A DNA stretch of 64,000 bases from Aureobasidium sp. EXF-3400 (Eukaryota > Ascomycota > Dothideomycetes > Dothideales > Saccotheciaceae): the NCBI GenBank assembly GCA_024195585.1, contig SWBL01000151.1, positions 1 through 64,000 on the forward strand, written 5' to 3'. The notes under the pieces are model-generated. The model saw only the letters and a program-made list of their open reading frames with translations. It did no database searches and was not told the origin of the DNA. Both the position numbers and the translations under genes were made by a program. This document shows positions 30,086 to 42,330 of this stretch, piece by piece (the stretch's first letter is position 1; each line of letters starts with the position of its first letter).

Positions 30086-33000
30086 CTAGAATCCAAACAT
30101 GTCCTTTCCTTCCTCATATCCCTGATCTGTATTAGCAAAACTCCTGATAAACAAGCTAAGCGGTTGAAACTCACCCAGTCACTCAATGCAGGCATAGCAG
30201 CCTTCTGGATCATAGCCGGAGGGCCGCACAAGAATACAACATTCTTCTTTCCACTCTCCTTCTCAGGTGCAAAACTATACTTCTTGATCTTATCGGCATC
30301 GACATGACCCTTCTCGCCTTTCCAGTCGTCTGATGGGTGACTGAGGATATGCTGAATCTCGAAACTGTCTTTATGCTCTTTGGCGAACTTGTCCAGATCT
30401 TCGCGCAGCAAGATTGAAGATTCGTCTTTGTTGGCATCCACAACCTTGATCTTCGTCTTGTCGCTATCGGTAGCCATGATCCTTGCGATTAGCTGGTACC
30501 CGGGCGTGATACCAGAACCGCCAAGAATGAGTGTGATATTCTCAAATTGCTGTTCTTCGTCGAAGATTTCAAACTTTCCGTCACCGAGATATTTGATGTC
30601 ACCAGTGGGACCACGGATCTCGACTTCTTCGCCTTCTTTCATGACATCGAGGATATTACTAAGGGCACCTCCAGGTTGTGCGTCGGTAGGGAAATAGGTC
30701 TTGACGACGAGGTCGAAGGTGCCGTCATCAGTGTCTGCACCGATGATAGGAGCGGTGGGTGTGTAGGAGCGGACGAGCATCTTGTCGGCCATATGGAATC
30801 CGATCTGTAGGTGTTGACAAGTACCAAGACCGAGCTTCTTGTATTTGTCGCCGAGGCCAAAGGTGTACTGACGGGTATCTTCTGAGATGTTCTTCTTCTT
30901 CTGGAGGGTTACAGGGTACCATCTGGAAGTTGAGGTTAGCGTCAATATCTCAGCGGAAGGTGTGGATAGTTGTAGACCTACTGCTGCATGGAGAGTACAA
31001 CATCGGTCTTCTTATTCGAAGCTTCTGCCTTGGCTTTCGCGGCCGCTTCTGCTTCTTTCTTCATGTGTGTTTTTGCCTTGTCCGTTACCGTACCAAGAAT
31101 ACATTCTGCAGATCACGTCAGCAAAGTGTTCATCCTGAGCCCGGAAATGATAGCCTACCAGCAAGCTTCTTGTAAGCGTAGCCATCATGAATAGACTCGA
31201 AGCTCTCTGAAGTCTCTTGAGAGAGTCTGCCACCATGGTTCATGATGGTTGCCTTGCCACCAGGATGCCAATCAAGCACGGAAGTTGCATCGTAGACGTT
31301 GCCGTCGACCACAATCCAACAATCGTCTTCCTTATCGTGCTTCTCGATTTCCTCTCTGGTAAATTGTTTCTGGGGTGTACTTGCACTCTGCTTCGCGCTG
31401 GCAATCTTCTCGTCTGCGCTGGGCTCCACCCATCCACCGGTACCGGTACCTGGCTCCACAGGATGGCGGAAGAGAATCTCGATGTTATCGTCCTTGTCCG
31501 CGGTGATCGCAGGTTTGACCTTGTACCAGCCATTGTTCATCATGCCCATGACGTTCCATGAGCCAAACTAGAAAGACACATTAGACAAAATAGACCAAGG
31601 ATAAAGATTGGTAAACTTTTACCTCTGGCTGAGTGTTTTTGAAGACGTTAAAGCACCGCACGGTGATGCTCGGAGCTTTGAGCAAGTGCGCCAATTCGAT
31701 GTCAATGTACCAGTGAATCCAGGTCCAGTACTTTTTGCCATGTCTGACTGGAGCTTCGGGGAATTTTCTGATGCAGTACAGCCATGTCTCACCGTTGTCG
31801 AGACTGACTTCGACTCGCTGCACCTCATGACCACCTCCATCATAAGCATACCCAGCAATGCGATAAGTGTGACCCTTCTTGACACTAGCCACCGCGATAC
31901 GCTCTCCATGTCCCGGTTTTGCAATGACCGAATTCAGATTTTGCTCGTTGCACGCGGTGTCGGGATGACGGAAGAGGGTTTCTGCGAACTCGCCATCTTT
32001 CTCAGTAACGAAAGTAGGCTAGTAGTTCGTTAGCACAAGACGCCGTCAGACTACAGTCGAGGTATGCAACGCACCAACACGCGGTTGTCCCAGATATGGT
32101 AGTGACTATCGTTCTCCTTCTCACTAATCCAGATCTTGCTCAGCCATTTAACTTGCCTACCGCCAACATATCCAGGAATAATGACTCGCAGAGGATAACC
32201 ATGATCAGGAGGCAACCTGACATCATTCATCTCATAAGCCAGCAGGACATCATTAACCGGGTCCATAGCATACTCATATGGAATGCAAGTTTCATAAGTA
32301 CCTTCCGATGGCTCATCAGAACCGGCAAAGTTGACCCATCTTCTGACTCCAGATCCATTGGTAGGGTAATCAATCCCAGCCGCCTTCAGAACATCGCACA
32401 GAAGAGCACCCTTCCAGAATGCATTACTGATGGCGCCAGCGCCCCAGTTGAAACCCTTTGATCTCTTGACCATGTTGAGTTCTTTGCGTCTGTTGCCATC
32501 ACAAGCGAGTGCGACCGCAATGTTGACGCTTTCGAACTTGTTCTTCAGGTCGTCCATGCTAAACTTGCACTTTCCGTTCTCGATGTCCAGTTCATGTGTC
32601 TCCCACAGTAGATGTGGTACGGGTCCATGGTTTCTCACGTAGTGGAGGCGATTCGGAGTGATGAGACCTGTCTCAAAAAGGTCCTTCAATGGATATTCGC
32701 AATTCAGAGGGTGCTTGCCGGTGAGACGGATCATGTTTGAATTTCTTGGGATCCAATTGTCTGGACTGGCACGATCGGCATCATCGATCACATGAGAAGG
32801 CTCAAGGTGTGCCCAAGGAGATTTCATTTTGCCGTCGCTTTGCTTGAGGTTGTCGACAATCTTCTTCTCTGCTTGCAGACTCCTCAGAAGCGCAATCTCC
32901 TGAACGCTGTACTTTTCGCGCAGTTTTTCGTATTCGGATTTTGGCTTGGAATCCTTCTGCTCGTCCGATCCCGCTTGGTCAGTGTCGCCAGAGTCGTCCT

Positions 33001-33657
33001 TTGAATCCTTTTGGTCATTCTTGCCGTCCTGCTTGTCGCTGTCCTGTTTGGTCGCTTTCGAGTCATCTTGTCCGCCGCATGAAGCATAAGCGTCGTTGTG
33101 TCTGTGTCGGTTCAGGTTGCCAGCCTTCCATTCATGCTCTTGTTCTTGCTTCTCCTCTTGCTCTTTTTTCTCTTCTTCCTCCTTCTCCTTCTCCTCCTTC
33201 TGCTTCTGGCGTTTCAAGTTAGCGGGCCAAGGCTGTTGGTTTTTGATGAAGTCTTCGGATTCATTCAGTCTGTAACGCCAGCCATTGGGATGTTCTTCCG
33301 GTTCCTCGAGAGAGTAGTCCTATGATGCGTTAGTGCCAATACAGCTTATATCTTGATAAAGTTTGCACGTGCCTCTTGCTTCTCCTTGGCTTCACGAAAG
33401 TTGATCAGTTTTTGATGCTTCAATTCCTGATGCAGCTCGTTGGATTCTTCTGCAGCTTCCTTTTCGAAGGAATCTTGGCTGTCTTCACTGTCTGAATCAT
33501 CACCGCTGTGTACCAGTCCAGGAACGCGATCATAGCGGTCGCGAAACCCAATGTGATGCTTATACTTCGCCGAGCTCCAGTCAGGCTCATTGTCAATCTC
33601 CTCTTGAGTGGAGCCGGGATGGCCTCGAACGTAGGTACGGTAAGGTATCGGAGGCAT
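30086..33657 (-). CDS. niaD: Assimilatory nitrate reductase (NADPH), Mo-cofactor/cyt b5/FAD, 1080 aa
   Basis: Seven exons (33373-33657, 32075-33319, 31623-32018, 31159-31567, 30982-31105, 30175-30922, 30086-30121) close in frame. The order is: N-terminal extension, molybdopterin domain (LHYVRNHGPVPH; ACDGNRRKELNMVK with the Mo-ligand cysteine; GFNWGAGAISNAFW), dimer domain, cytochrome b5 with heme ligand motif WHPGGKA, then FAD domain (RSYTPTAP) and NADPH domain (GGSGITPGYQL; CGPPAMIQKA). It reduces nitrate to nitrite in the cytosol. At about 1080 residues it exceeds the usual 870-1000 because of an E/K/Q/D-rich insert in exon 2. The first intron seems to begin with GC. No nitrite reductase or NrtA-type transporter lies nearby. 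Confidence 0.95.
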
Positions 33658-35731
33658 CTTGGAGGTTGAACAATGAAGCTGCGGATTGGGAGCTGGGCAG
33701 CTGAGCTTATGTGAACGCCAGAGCTCTGGCTGGATCTGGAATTACGTTATCCATCGGGAACTGTCAAAGTCAGAAAGAGCTATGAACGAGCTCCATCGCC
33801 TTGTTTTGGTAGAGCCGCGGAGAAGCGGGGCCTCCAAACTGACGTCAAAAAGGTCGAATATGGAAGTCAACCGTTGGAACTTGGGGATTGACTTTGTACC
33901 GTCAGGCTTTTTGCCGTGAGTCTCTGGACTTTCCTCTTTTGTCGTCGCTACCTCTGACCCGATCGTTGTTGACTGTACAAGGACCATAATTCGATGGTAC
34001 TGTAGGTTATGAGATGCAAGGATTGTCGAGCTGTACGTTTTGATATCGTTCATGTATTGCTCAAGACGCTGTCGAGCTGGTCTACAAGACACACTTGACT
34101 GTCTGAAAAACTTCTTTAGCTCACGTCTGAGACAGCCCTGGGCTGTACAATAGGAAGTGCCTCCGCGCCCCGGGATTTTTTTCAGCTTTGTAGTCAACGG
34201 GTATGCATGTACTCCGCGGCACCCTCCAAATTTAGTCTGATATACTGGCCCATACATACTGGAAGGATTGGTTTACATCACTCATGCCGCATGGTTTTCT
34301 GACTGATTTCTGAGCGTAGTATCGATGTGCCGTAGCAGATGTGTATGGGATTATGGAATAAGGTTTTTGTGACCCAACCAAATGGCGCATATCATAGCGA
34401 CAGACATGCATGTCGAGATGGTAAGTTGTTCCATAGTGGTATTAGAAGTCCAGAACTTTTTCTATTCAGGTAACTTGTTTGTTTAAAGATCGAAGTCATT
34501 CCGAGTATGCGAGAGTAGCCGTCCGGGTTGATGCCAGTCGACGCCAAATAGAAAACTTGGTTTTTCGTTCAAAAGCGGGAGGAAGTTTTTTGAGGTGTCC
34601 ATGACGGACCACGAGCCGACAGCAACACATGTTCGAAGATACCCTCGACTGTATATTGTTGGTTATCCCTCCATGAGTGTTTCGTCAAGGATATAAGGAG
34701 CGGAGAATGACGCGCCAGGAAAGATCACGATGAGTGCCAAGATCAGGCTCCTGCCAAGGCGGAGACTCGCCCGCGGGGATCATGATGGTTGTTGGTATCG
34801 CGACAGTAACGTCGAATAGCAAGAGCGTTGTCTCTGTCCTATTCCTCCAGACATGTCTTCATATCGGTGACCGATGTCTTCTTACATAGTTGGAATGTGT
34901 TATTGTCATTATCAATATCTTCGATGCTCTGGTATCGAACAGAGGGTGTCACTCATCTCGTTGATGTAACAACCGTCGTTTTCCCCACATGCATGTCTAA
35001 CTATTTTTCACTGTAACCCACTCACAACTGATGGTTTTGGCTTATATAGCCGTGAGAGCAAATCTGTATCCATATACCACATTACCATCAATAAATAAAC
35101 CACTTCCAGCTGCTTGATCGCAAGTTTTCGCAATCCTGATGTTGCTGCCAGGGTCTGTACTACAGCCAAGATGATGATCCTATCTCAGATAAGATCCTCT
35201 TGGCATTTTCCGAACTTGTCGTTTTGCGCCAGGAGCCTCAATTTCCTTTCTTGTGAAGACACGAGACAGACACGACGATTCTTGACCTTACTCCGTATGA
35301 CTACACGCGGAGTCTAGTGCTCGATGGTCCTACGACAGAATTTACAGATCTTGTGGAAGAGAATGGAAGGTGCGACAATCAATGATACAGGTGAGGTGGT
35401 TATCGCGCCAAAGCAATCTTGAGCGCGAGGGCGAACGCAAGCGACCTGCTCATCTAGCATGATATTCGCGCGTGACAGAGCAGTCCTGTAGACCGAACGA
35501 CTTCAAAATCATGTCAAGATGAGTGGATGGTAGGAAACATTGCTTTTGGACCTGTCACATGTGAACATTGAAAAACACGCTCATGCGTCAACAGGTTCGT
35601 TCAAGACGTTTGATTATTGATTCATTATATTTCATCGCAATGGCTCTTGCCTTGGATCGTTTCATAACGCATTTCATCAAGCTCAGCACAGCTGCAGCTT
35701 AATCGGGATGTCGTGGCCATCAAGCAAATGT
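33658..35731. other. 2.1-kb intergenic region upstream of nitrate reductase
   Basis: Holds the nitrate reductase promoter. A 171-codon minus ORF at 33742-34257 has no family resemblance and overlaps the expected leader; it is not called. The rest, to 35731, has no supported gene, RNA or repeat. Confidence 0.35.
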
Positions 35732-36040
35732 TTACTTGGTGGGGTGGATCTTCTCGGGGAGGATCTCCTCAAGCTTCTTGGGGGCGGCCTCCTGGACGGC
35801 CTGAGGAACCTTGCTGGGGCCAGTGGCGTGGCTGACCTTGCCGGTCTGAGCGTTCGAGCCAGTGTCGTGAACGGAGTCAGGAAGCTCGTGCTCGAGCTTA
35901 GCGGGTGCCTGAAGTATGGTGTTAGAATGATTGTGGTCAAGAAGAGAATCTCTTAGAAAAAGACGTACCTTCTCCTGAATCTTGCCGGGGACCTGAGAGT
36001 CGGTGGCGTGGGAAACACCTTGGCCGCGTTCGTTCTGCAT
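35732..36040 (-). CDS. Small hydrophilic two-repeat protein, 82 aa
   Basis: Exons 35969-36040 and 35732-35908 flank a 60-nt intron (GTACGT...TTCAG), phase 0. The product contains two imperfect tandem units, each starting VSHAT and running through VP, Q, E, AP-K-LE, LP and H-(D/P)-T. It is highly charged with no hydrophobic core, as in LEA-like or starvation-induced small fungal proteins. Strong codon bias (many C/G-ending codons) suggests high expression. A stress-protection role is inferred from composition only. Confidence 0.7.
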   Translation of the reverse strand: MQNERGQGVSHATDSQVPGKIQEKVRLFLRDSLLDHNHSNTILQAPAKLEHELPDSVHDTGSNAQTGKVSHATGPSKVPQAVQEAAPKKLEEILPEKIHPTK

Positions 36041-38265
36041 ATTGATAGATGTGGTTTGTTGTTTTGTGATTGAGTTGAAAGGACAAAGATTGAGTTGATG
36101 GAAAAAGAAGATTGTGTCCCTCGGAGCTCATGAGGCTCTATTATAGCTGTTGGAGCTCTCAAAGAGGAGCTTGGAACTGGTGGGGCGCAGCAGTTTCGAA
36201 GCCTCACAATCATGACGTTTGGCGGGGTAACAACAAAGGGTCCTAACCCAAACGTCGACATGAACGGGTCATACTGCGATTCCTCTGCCGCAACATGACG
36301 ATGCTCTTGCGCACTCGGCGTGATCAATGTCCCGAATTGCTCAGTCTGTCACTGCTGTAGTGCTGCCCTGCGTCCATCTGCCGTCGAGGCCTTTGTTGAC
36401 GCCTCCTGCTCATGCGACATCCCTATTAAGAACGACGTCACCACCTGTGATATCGTCAACTTTTCATCATAGGTATTGCAGGCTGGAGGCAAATTGAACA
36501 AAGGACACGGTTTCATCGCACTTTGATCCTATCTTCTGGTTATCTTGTCGAGCAAGAATCTGGCAGCCTCAGGCACCCTTCGGCGGCTTCACGCCATCAC
36601 ACCGATCGCAATTTGACAAGAGGAGTGAATGGCAAGGAAGCTGAAGCTACCAGTGGATTCTGTGTTCAGTGGTCAGTAGTCATGCGCATCTAGACCTTCA
36701 ACTCCTCGACCAACGCTCAGGTCACGGACTGAACTCCGAACGTCTTTCGGATTCTAATGACTCTGTGTCTAGCAAGACAGATGAACATACATGGAAATAA
36801 TTAGATCTCGTTCAGTGTCCCAACTACAAAAGTTGCAGCAACAGTGTAACCTTCGTCTAAAACTTCTTGTACGGCCTAGGCAGTTTGCGACGTTCGTGTC
36901 TCTACCTCTGGTCACAACTTGAACTCAACCATGGCGACATGGTGGGTTATCGAATCCATCTGATTGATGCTTTTGCTTTGTTCACGTAGCTTCAGCAATC
37001 GAGTGGTGACTTAGAGTCAATGACTCAAGTGCATGCAAGAACTAGAATTTGACAGTACTGGAAATGCTGTCAAGGCGAGGTGGGTCGTTCTTTTGCTCAC
37101 GCTTTTGCCAACCAGAACTTGACAATATGTCATTCGTAATCCCAATCCACATTGAACTGCCCACCCTGCTCCTGTCAGACCCTATGTATTTCCTAATTAA
37201 GTTCCACCTTGAATGTGAGAATGTCATACTGGCGCATGGTGCCCTCCCGCCTCGATGAAAGGCATACCAGCGGATGAATCAAGTTGAGCTCGGAGGCTGC
37301 ATACTGGAACGGGAACGGTCGAGGTTTGCACCAGTGTTTGGATGATGTCCACGATTGGTCCGACCTGCACTGACACAGTCTCTTTGAACTCTAGGGCATA
37401 GATCTCCAAAGAAGTGGATTTGATCGTCAGGAACGGTGGGGAGAATGCTTAACCTTATTCATGAGGAACCGATCTTACACAACGGAGAACTAGAACGAGA
37501 TTTGCTTCTACATGAGGGTTGCATTGCTACTTGACTTCACTGATTACAGCAGATGCAACCCCTTTAGTACAAAGATGTTCGGATGTCCTTGACCAGATCT
37601 TATTGATGGGCTTTGTTGATTAAATTTGCCAATGAAAAGACTGACGGTTTTATCAGGGACATCAGGGTAAGTCCTCTGCTGCTTAAATAGTACATCAGCC
37701 GGCATGCTGCGACCCCTACTTTGCACCCTCCACTATAGAGGCACACGGTCTTGCATGCTTGTACTGTGAGATAGCCGATAGAAATTGGAACTTTCTTTTC
37801 GTCTTCTCGAAACGCCTCCAGTTCCCGCTGGAAGTCTCGGAGCAGATTGTCTATCCCGATTGTCTGAACGTGTCCGCAGACTGGGCAAGATGGTTTTTCG
37901 CATTTCAGCCCTTGACTGAAGTTTCTAGTATTTGACAAAGGCAGGTATGGGATGGATGGAAGTACGCATGTTTTCGGTGAAAATGTAAATTGTCCGATGC
38001 CGAGCAACCGATGTCCGAAGGAACACATCCCGCATGCTTCAGGCGCGTGCATGCTTCGCGGATTATTGGACGACTTCTTGCGGCAAAGTTTAGCCTTGCA
38101 GAATGAAAATGCATGTTGCTCGGCATTGGGCTTAGATAGTTTTGGGCGTATCATAAATGACTTCTCCGAGACCCGAATGCACCACAATATATAAGATGGC
38201 CCCCCCTGGAGTCGACCGCAACGACATCTGTTTTCCAAAATTCCGCCGCCGCTTTGTATATGATC
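36041..38265. other. 2.2-kb region without a supported gene
   Basis: An open minus-strand frame (37600-38403) runs through here but overlaps the start of the plus-strand reductase gene and lacks a recognisable domain. A short cysteine cluster (CEKPSCPVCGH, near 37880) is the only hint of coding. No repeats or RNA genes were recognised. Confidence 0.3.
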
Positions 38266-39123
38266 ATGGCAACCGAGACCGTCCTTGTCGTAGGCTCGAC
38301 CGGCAATATTGGCGTTTCCGCTGTCATTGGTGCACTCCATACCAAACGCGATGTCCTCGCTGTCGTGCGCAACCAGGAATCTGCCGAGAAATTGTTCAAG
38401 CATGTCGGCACACGTGAAGGCATAACAATCGCAGAAGCGGACATTACGTCCGAAGCAGACATGCTTCGGCTAGTGGAAGATGTCAAGACAGGAAAATTGC
38501 CTGCCTTCCAGCATGTATATGCCGCTTGTAAGCTTCACCGTCACGCGCGCGTCCCTATAATTGCCGTGAGTCCTTTCTGACAAAATTCAGCTGGCGGACT
38601 GATGGGACCAACACCTCTCCATGATATAACAACCGAAGAGCTACGTCACTACATGAGCATAAACTTCGAAACCAATTTCTGTGAGTCGTTTCCCACAAGG
38701 CAAGCCATGGACTAACGAATATGTCAAGTCGCTTATAAAGCTACTATCCCATACTTGCTCGAACAAGGACACAAAGATAGCACATGGACCCTTTGCACAG
38801 GCGGCATGGGTGATGCCGGTCTACGTGCAGGGGCAGCCTTGACACAAGGTGCCCTCTATTCTCTGGCCAACGTTGCCTGCCGCGACCTTGAGAATACCAA
38901 CGTCCGCTTCAATGAGGTCTACCTGAATCTCAGAGTAGAGGTCGACGAGTCAGCAAAGCAGACAGGTTTCTTCAAAGCCTCGGACTTTGCAAAGAACTAC
39001 CGGGAAATTCTTGCACGTCCTGAAATTCGGAGTGCGCGTGTTAGTGTTTTCGATAAGAAGGACTTTACGCAATTGGTGCACAAGAAAAAGCGCGTTGACT
39101 GGGCGTTTAAGAAGGATAATTGA
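38266..39123 (+). CDS. NAD(P)-binding SDR-like oxidoreductase, 248 aa
   Basis: Exons 38266-38527, 38591-38680 and 38729-39123 join in frame. The N-terminus ETVLVVGSTGNIGVSAV is a Rossmann dinucleotide loop (V-V-G-S-T-G-N-I-G). The catalytic Y-x3-K of classical SDRs is not obvious; FAYKATIPYLL occupies the corresponding helix, so the enzyme may be atypical or NmrA-like. Substrate is unknown. An in-frame ATG also exists at 38260, two codons upstream. Neighbours give no pathway context. Confidence 0.78.
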
Positions 39124-40052
39124 GCTACTTGATCAGAATCACTATCTCAAAAAAAGATCTGGCATTCCGATGGGCATTCTGCATCGATTGTGCTGCATTG
39201 TCTAGATGTCATCGAATCCATCGTCCTCATCCGCAAGTAACTGAAATGGTATCGATCTGGAAAGCTTGACGATGACTGATATAGAAGGTGAAACGAAGTC
39301 CATCTACAAGTTGATGCTGTGCGTAGATGCTTGAAGACGTTGCATGCAGCCCTCCACCTTGGAAATCCTTGTTTGCGCAACGTATACAAGTTCCATGTAG
39401 AGTCCATGTTGTGATACATGATTCGTCGTTCTTGACGTATTTCTGGCGGCGGACTGAACCTCCAAGTTCAGAGCTTGACATAATGGTCGAGATTGTTCCT
39501 AGCAGGCTTTCTAATCTGGAGTCGAGGAATCTGAGATTATATGTACGATCTATGATGCAGCTTGATACAATGGATGAATTGAAGAAACATATAAAAGTCC
39601 ACCTGAGGTCATGAAATACTTGAAGGTCAAGCTCTAGGCAGCGACAAGAAAAGGCACTGAGTCATGTTGTCTGCTGATCATATCTTGAAATTTTGATGTG
39701 GTTTTGGGACAAAAACCAAGAACATTGGTACTCAATCTCAAGCAAGCAAAGGATCCCGTTAACCACTAAATCTCGTTTGTAAGGATTCACATAATCCCAC
39801 ATCAGTATACACGACTGCTGCAATACCTCCACAACATCATGACTCCGAACCGTTCACCCACCCAGGAACCAAATAGACAATCACCATCCATAAACGCTCG
39901 ACACCCGTTTCGGAAGTTGAGACGAACCCCTGTATCATGCACAACACATGGGGAAGCCTCTGCTGGAAGCATTAGTCTCAGACGATCGAGCAGACGATGC
40001 AGTAGCACATGCGTACCTTCATCTTCAATCTTCTTATGCACCTAGAAAACCA
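39124..40052. other. Intergenic
   Basis: A 929-bp gap between convergent genes. Overlapping open frames at 39147-39614 and 39802-40045 are short, antisense to each other, and unsupported. Confidence 0.3.
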
Positions 40053-40241
40053 CTAGTTGGCAAGCATACTGAGGAACCCTAGATTTTTCGCCGCTTTCCT
40101 CCCACGGCCAGTCTTTTGTGGTGGTTGCTGGTACATGGGTGCTTGTTGAGGAGCTGCGTATCCTTGAGGTGCATTGCCTTGAACGGGTTGCGCAGGCGTG
40201 GCGTTGCTGGTATATTCCGGCTTCGAGCTTCCGCACCCCAT
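40053..40241 (-). CDS. Predicted N-myristoylated small protein, 62 aa
   Basis: An intact short ORF beginning MGCGSSKPEY, a strong N-myristoylation signal with an adjacent palmitoylatable cysteine, followed by a Gln/Pro/Ala-rich linker (about residues 16-42) and a basic end (KTGRGRKAAKN). This is the pattern of small lipid-anchored fungal proteins at the plasma or vacuolar membrane. No family is recognised and a further 3' exon cannot be excluded. Confidence 0.55.
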   Translation of the reverse strand: MGCGSSKPEYTSNATPAQPVQGNAPQGYAAPQQAPMYQQPPQKTGRGRKAAKNLGFLSMLAN

Positions 40242-41583
40242 ATCTGCCTTAGAGAGATCCTTGTCTTTGTTTGTTGCCGAGAAAACGCTGGAAGATTCGG
40301 AGGAAGGGTGAGGGTGTCAGAGTGTTCAATGTGGAGATAGAATGGAACAAGGCCGCAAATGGAGAGACAGCCTTCCTAATATGACTTACGCGAAGGAGCT
40401 GAGTCCTCCCTATAAGGATTCCAAAAGCTTGATTCACCGCCAATGATATGAGGTGTCGACGTCAGTGCCAGGCGACCGGGTGTAATGTGGTGTTGTTACG
40501 GCCGCTAGTTTTCACGAAGGATCAGGATTCGCTCGTATTGCACGAGCCACCAATATGCAACCAAGCTTTAACAAGCTCAGGAGTAGGAACGCTTGTTTGA
40601 TTGGTCTTTGACACTGAGAGGAATGTGTAGTTTGAGTTGGGTGCGTATCGTATGGTTGGAAATGATGCCTCAATGCATGAACTGTTTTGCATCCGTTAAC
40701 GTGCCCAACAAGGTAGCCAGCCACTGCTGTGAGCTGAGAAATGACGATAGACATGTGTTCTCGTGTTTTCTAGTCACATCCTACTAGTTTTTGCTCTTTT
40801 CACACCAGAGTGATGTCCGATGCGCGACCACAAGCCATGTTGTCAGACTCGTCGCAGATCCTCCCCATGAAACATTCGGGGATAGTGCTCTATTTGCTAG
40901 CCATTAGTCAAGGAAATCACTCCACGGAGATTATTTGCTGGGTTGTCATCCCAAAGTAGCATTGATCAACGGCGTTCATCTGAGACGATCAATAGAACTA
41001 CTTACTTGCATGAGACGCGACAAGCGAGACATACAGCCACATATAGTCTGCAGCTCGCGATGCTCGAAGTTGTCGGTGTAAGCGAGGTAGACGAGACTTG
41101 GGCATAATTTGCGATGCACCAAGTCATGTGACGTGCAACGTTCCCAAACCAACGTCGTATACCACTCCGCATAATGATCAAGAGCACGATGCATTACGCC
41201 AAGCTCAGGCAGACCATCAAGGATCTAGCTTGAGGAACTATTGATGATGGACAACAGCAAGGATCACAACATGTTCCAGAGTATACTCACTTAGCACCCC
41301 AACTTCCTTTCACTAGAGCGTCAAAATCTGTGCCAGACCGCCGGCGGAGAAGTATGAGCTCGAGATTATGAAGCATTGGAGGATCACTAATACAACTCGC
41401 AGGTACTACCAAGCTGAAAGACTAATCGAGCAATTGACAGCAGATACGAGCGAGTCGAAAGGATATATAAAGGGTGAATGACACCACCATTGCTTCTGAT
41501 ATCCTCATCAGCTCACTTCCTACCATCACACACAGATCTTTCCTCCTCAACACCTTGTAACGGCTCTCAAAACAACCGCAAAC
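40242..41583. other. 1.3-kb intergenic region
   Basis: Contains the promoter of the secreted protein gene at 41584. A TATA-like ATATATAAA at about 41463, roughly 120 bp before the ATG, is the only clear element. No other gene seen. Confidence 0.35.
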
Positions 41584-41937
41584 ATGCAATTCACTATCGT
41601 TGCTACTCTAGCTTTGGCTGCCACCGCTTTCGCTGCTCCCGTCGAGGAGTCTGTCGACGGCCAGGTCCTGATCTCTCTCCCTCCTGGTTGCACCAAGACC
41701 GACCTCGCCAGTAAGTGCAATGCTGGAACACCTACAGTATCGAAGGTACTGACAGAAAGTCCAGAGTGTGCCTTCCACCTCATCGGCACCACTGCCTCCT
41801 GTGGTGCCGCCATCATCGAAGTCGGCGCTAACCCTGCTGCCGACTTGTCTTGCGTTGGTTCTGCAGCTGGTACTGCAGCCAACTTCGGCGAGTGCAAGAG
41901 CTGCATTCCCAAGAAGACCGATGTTATTGAGAACTAA
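41584..41937 (+). CDS. Small secreted cysteine-rich protein
   Basis: MQFTIVATLALAATAFAAP is a textbook signal peptide with cleavage near the AFA-AP site. A 45-nt intron at 41711-41755 (GTAAGT...TGACAG) is likely; spliced, the protein is 102 residues with six cysteines after the signal, enough for three disulfides. Unspliced, the frame stays open and gives 117 residues with a seventh cysteine. Small size, secretion and paired cysteines fit an apoplastic or effector-like protein, but no named family is recognised. Confidence 0.75.
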   Translation: MQFTIVATLALAATAFAAPVEESVDGQVLISLPPGCTKTDLASKCNAGTPTVSKVLTESPECAFHLIGTTASCGAAIIEVGANPAADLSCVGSAAGTAANFGECKSCIPKKTDVIEN

Positions 41938-42330
41938 AGCGTTATGAGAAGAGAACTGTGGCTTGGGAAGCGTGGGACGCTGCGTGAGACCAGTCGTAGT
42001 TTGATGTTAGACGGCCGTCGATATCACTGTCCTTAATGAAGATTCTTTTTGCATGAGATCACCTTCCATACAGAATCGACACTTGTGCTTTTATCGTGAT
42101 CAATCTCTTTCCAGTCAATGTATCATATCTATTGCAAATTAAGATGGACTCTGGATTCGAGAAGTGGTGAACAGATGAATGGATCCTCAAGCTTCGTAGA
42201 GGAGCAGAAGACTGACTAGACATTGTATTGAGTCAAAAAGTTGTTAAAGCAATAACAATCAGTAACACAAAAAGACCAAAATAACAACAACAGAAGAGCA
42301 AAGAAAGTACTAAGTCTCCTGCATAGACAA
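41938..42330. other. Convergent intergenic region
   Basis: A 393-bp AT-richer interval between the secreted protein gene and the sugar transporter stop, serving as terminator for both. No gene seen. Confidence 0.35.

Noticed and set aside
33742..34257. 171-codon minus-strand ORF upstream of nitrate reductase
   Set aside because: No recognisable domain, arginine/serine-rich chance-like composition, and it occupies the expected promoter and leader.
37600..38403. 267-codon minus-strand ORF
   Set aside because: Its N-terminal part is antisense to the first exon of the SDR-like gene and no family is seen; a C-x4-C-x2-C cluster near 37880 is too little to call it.
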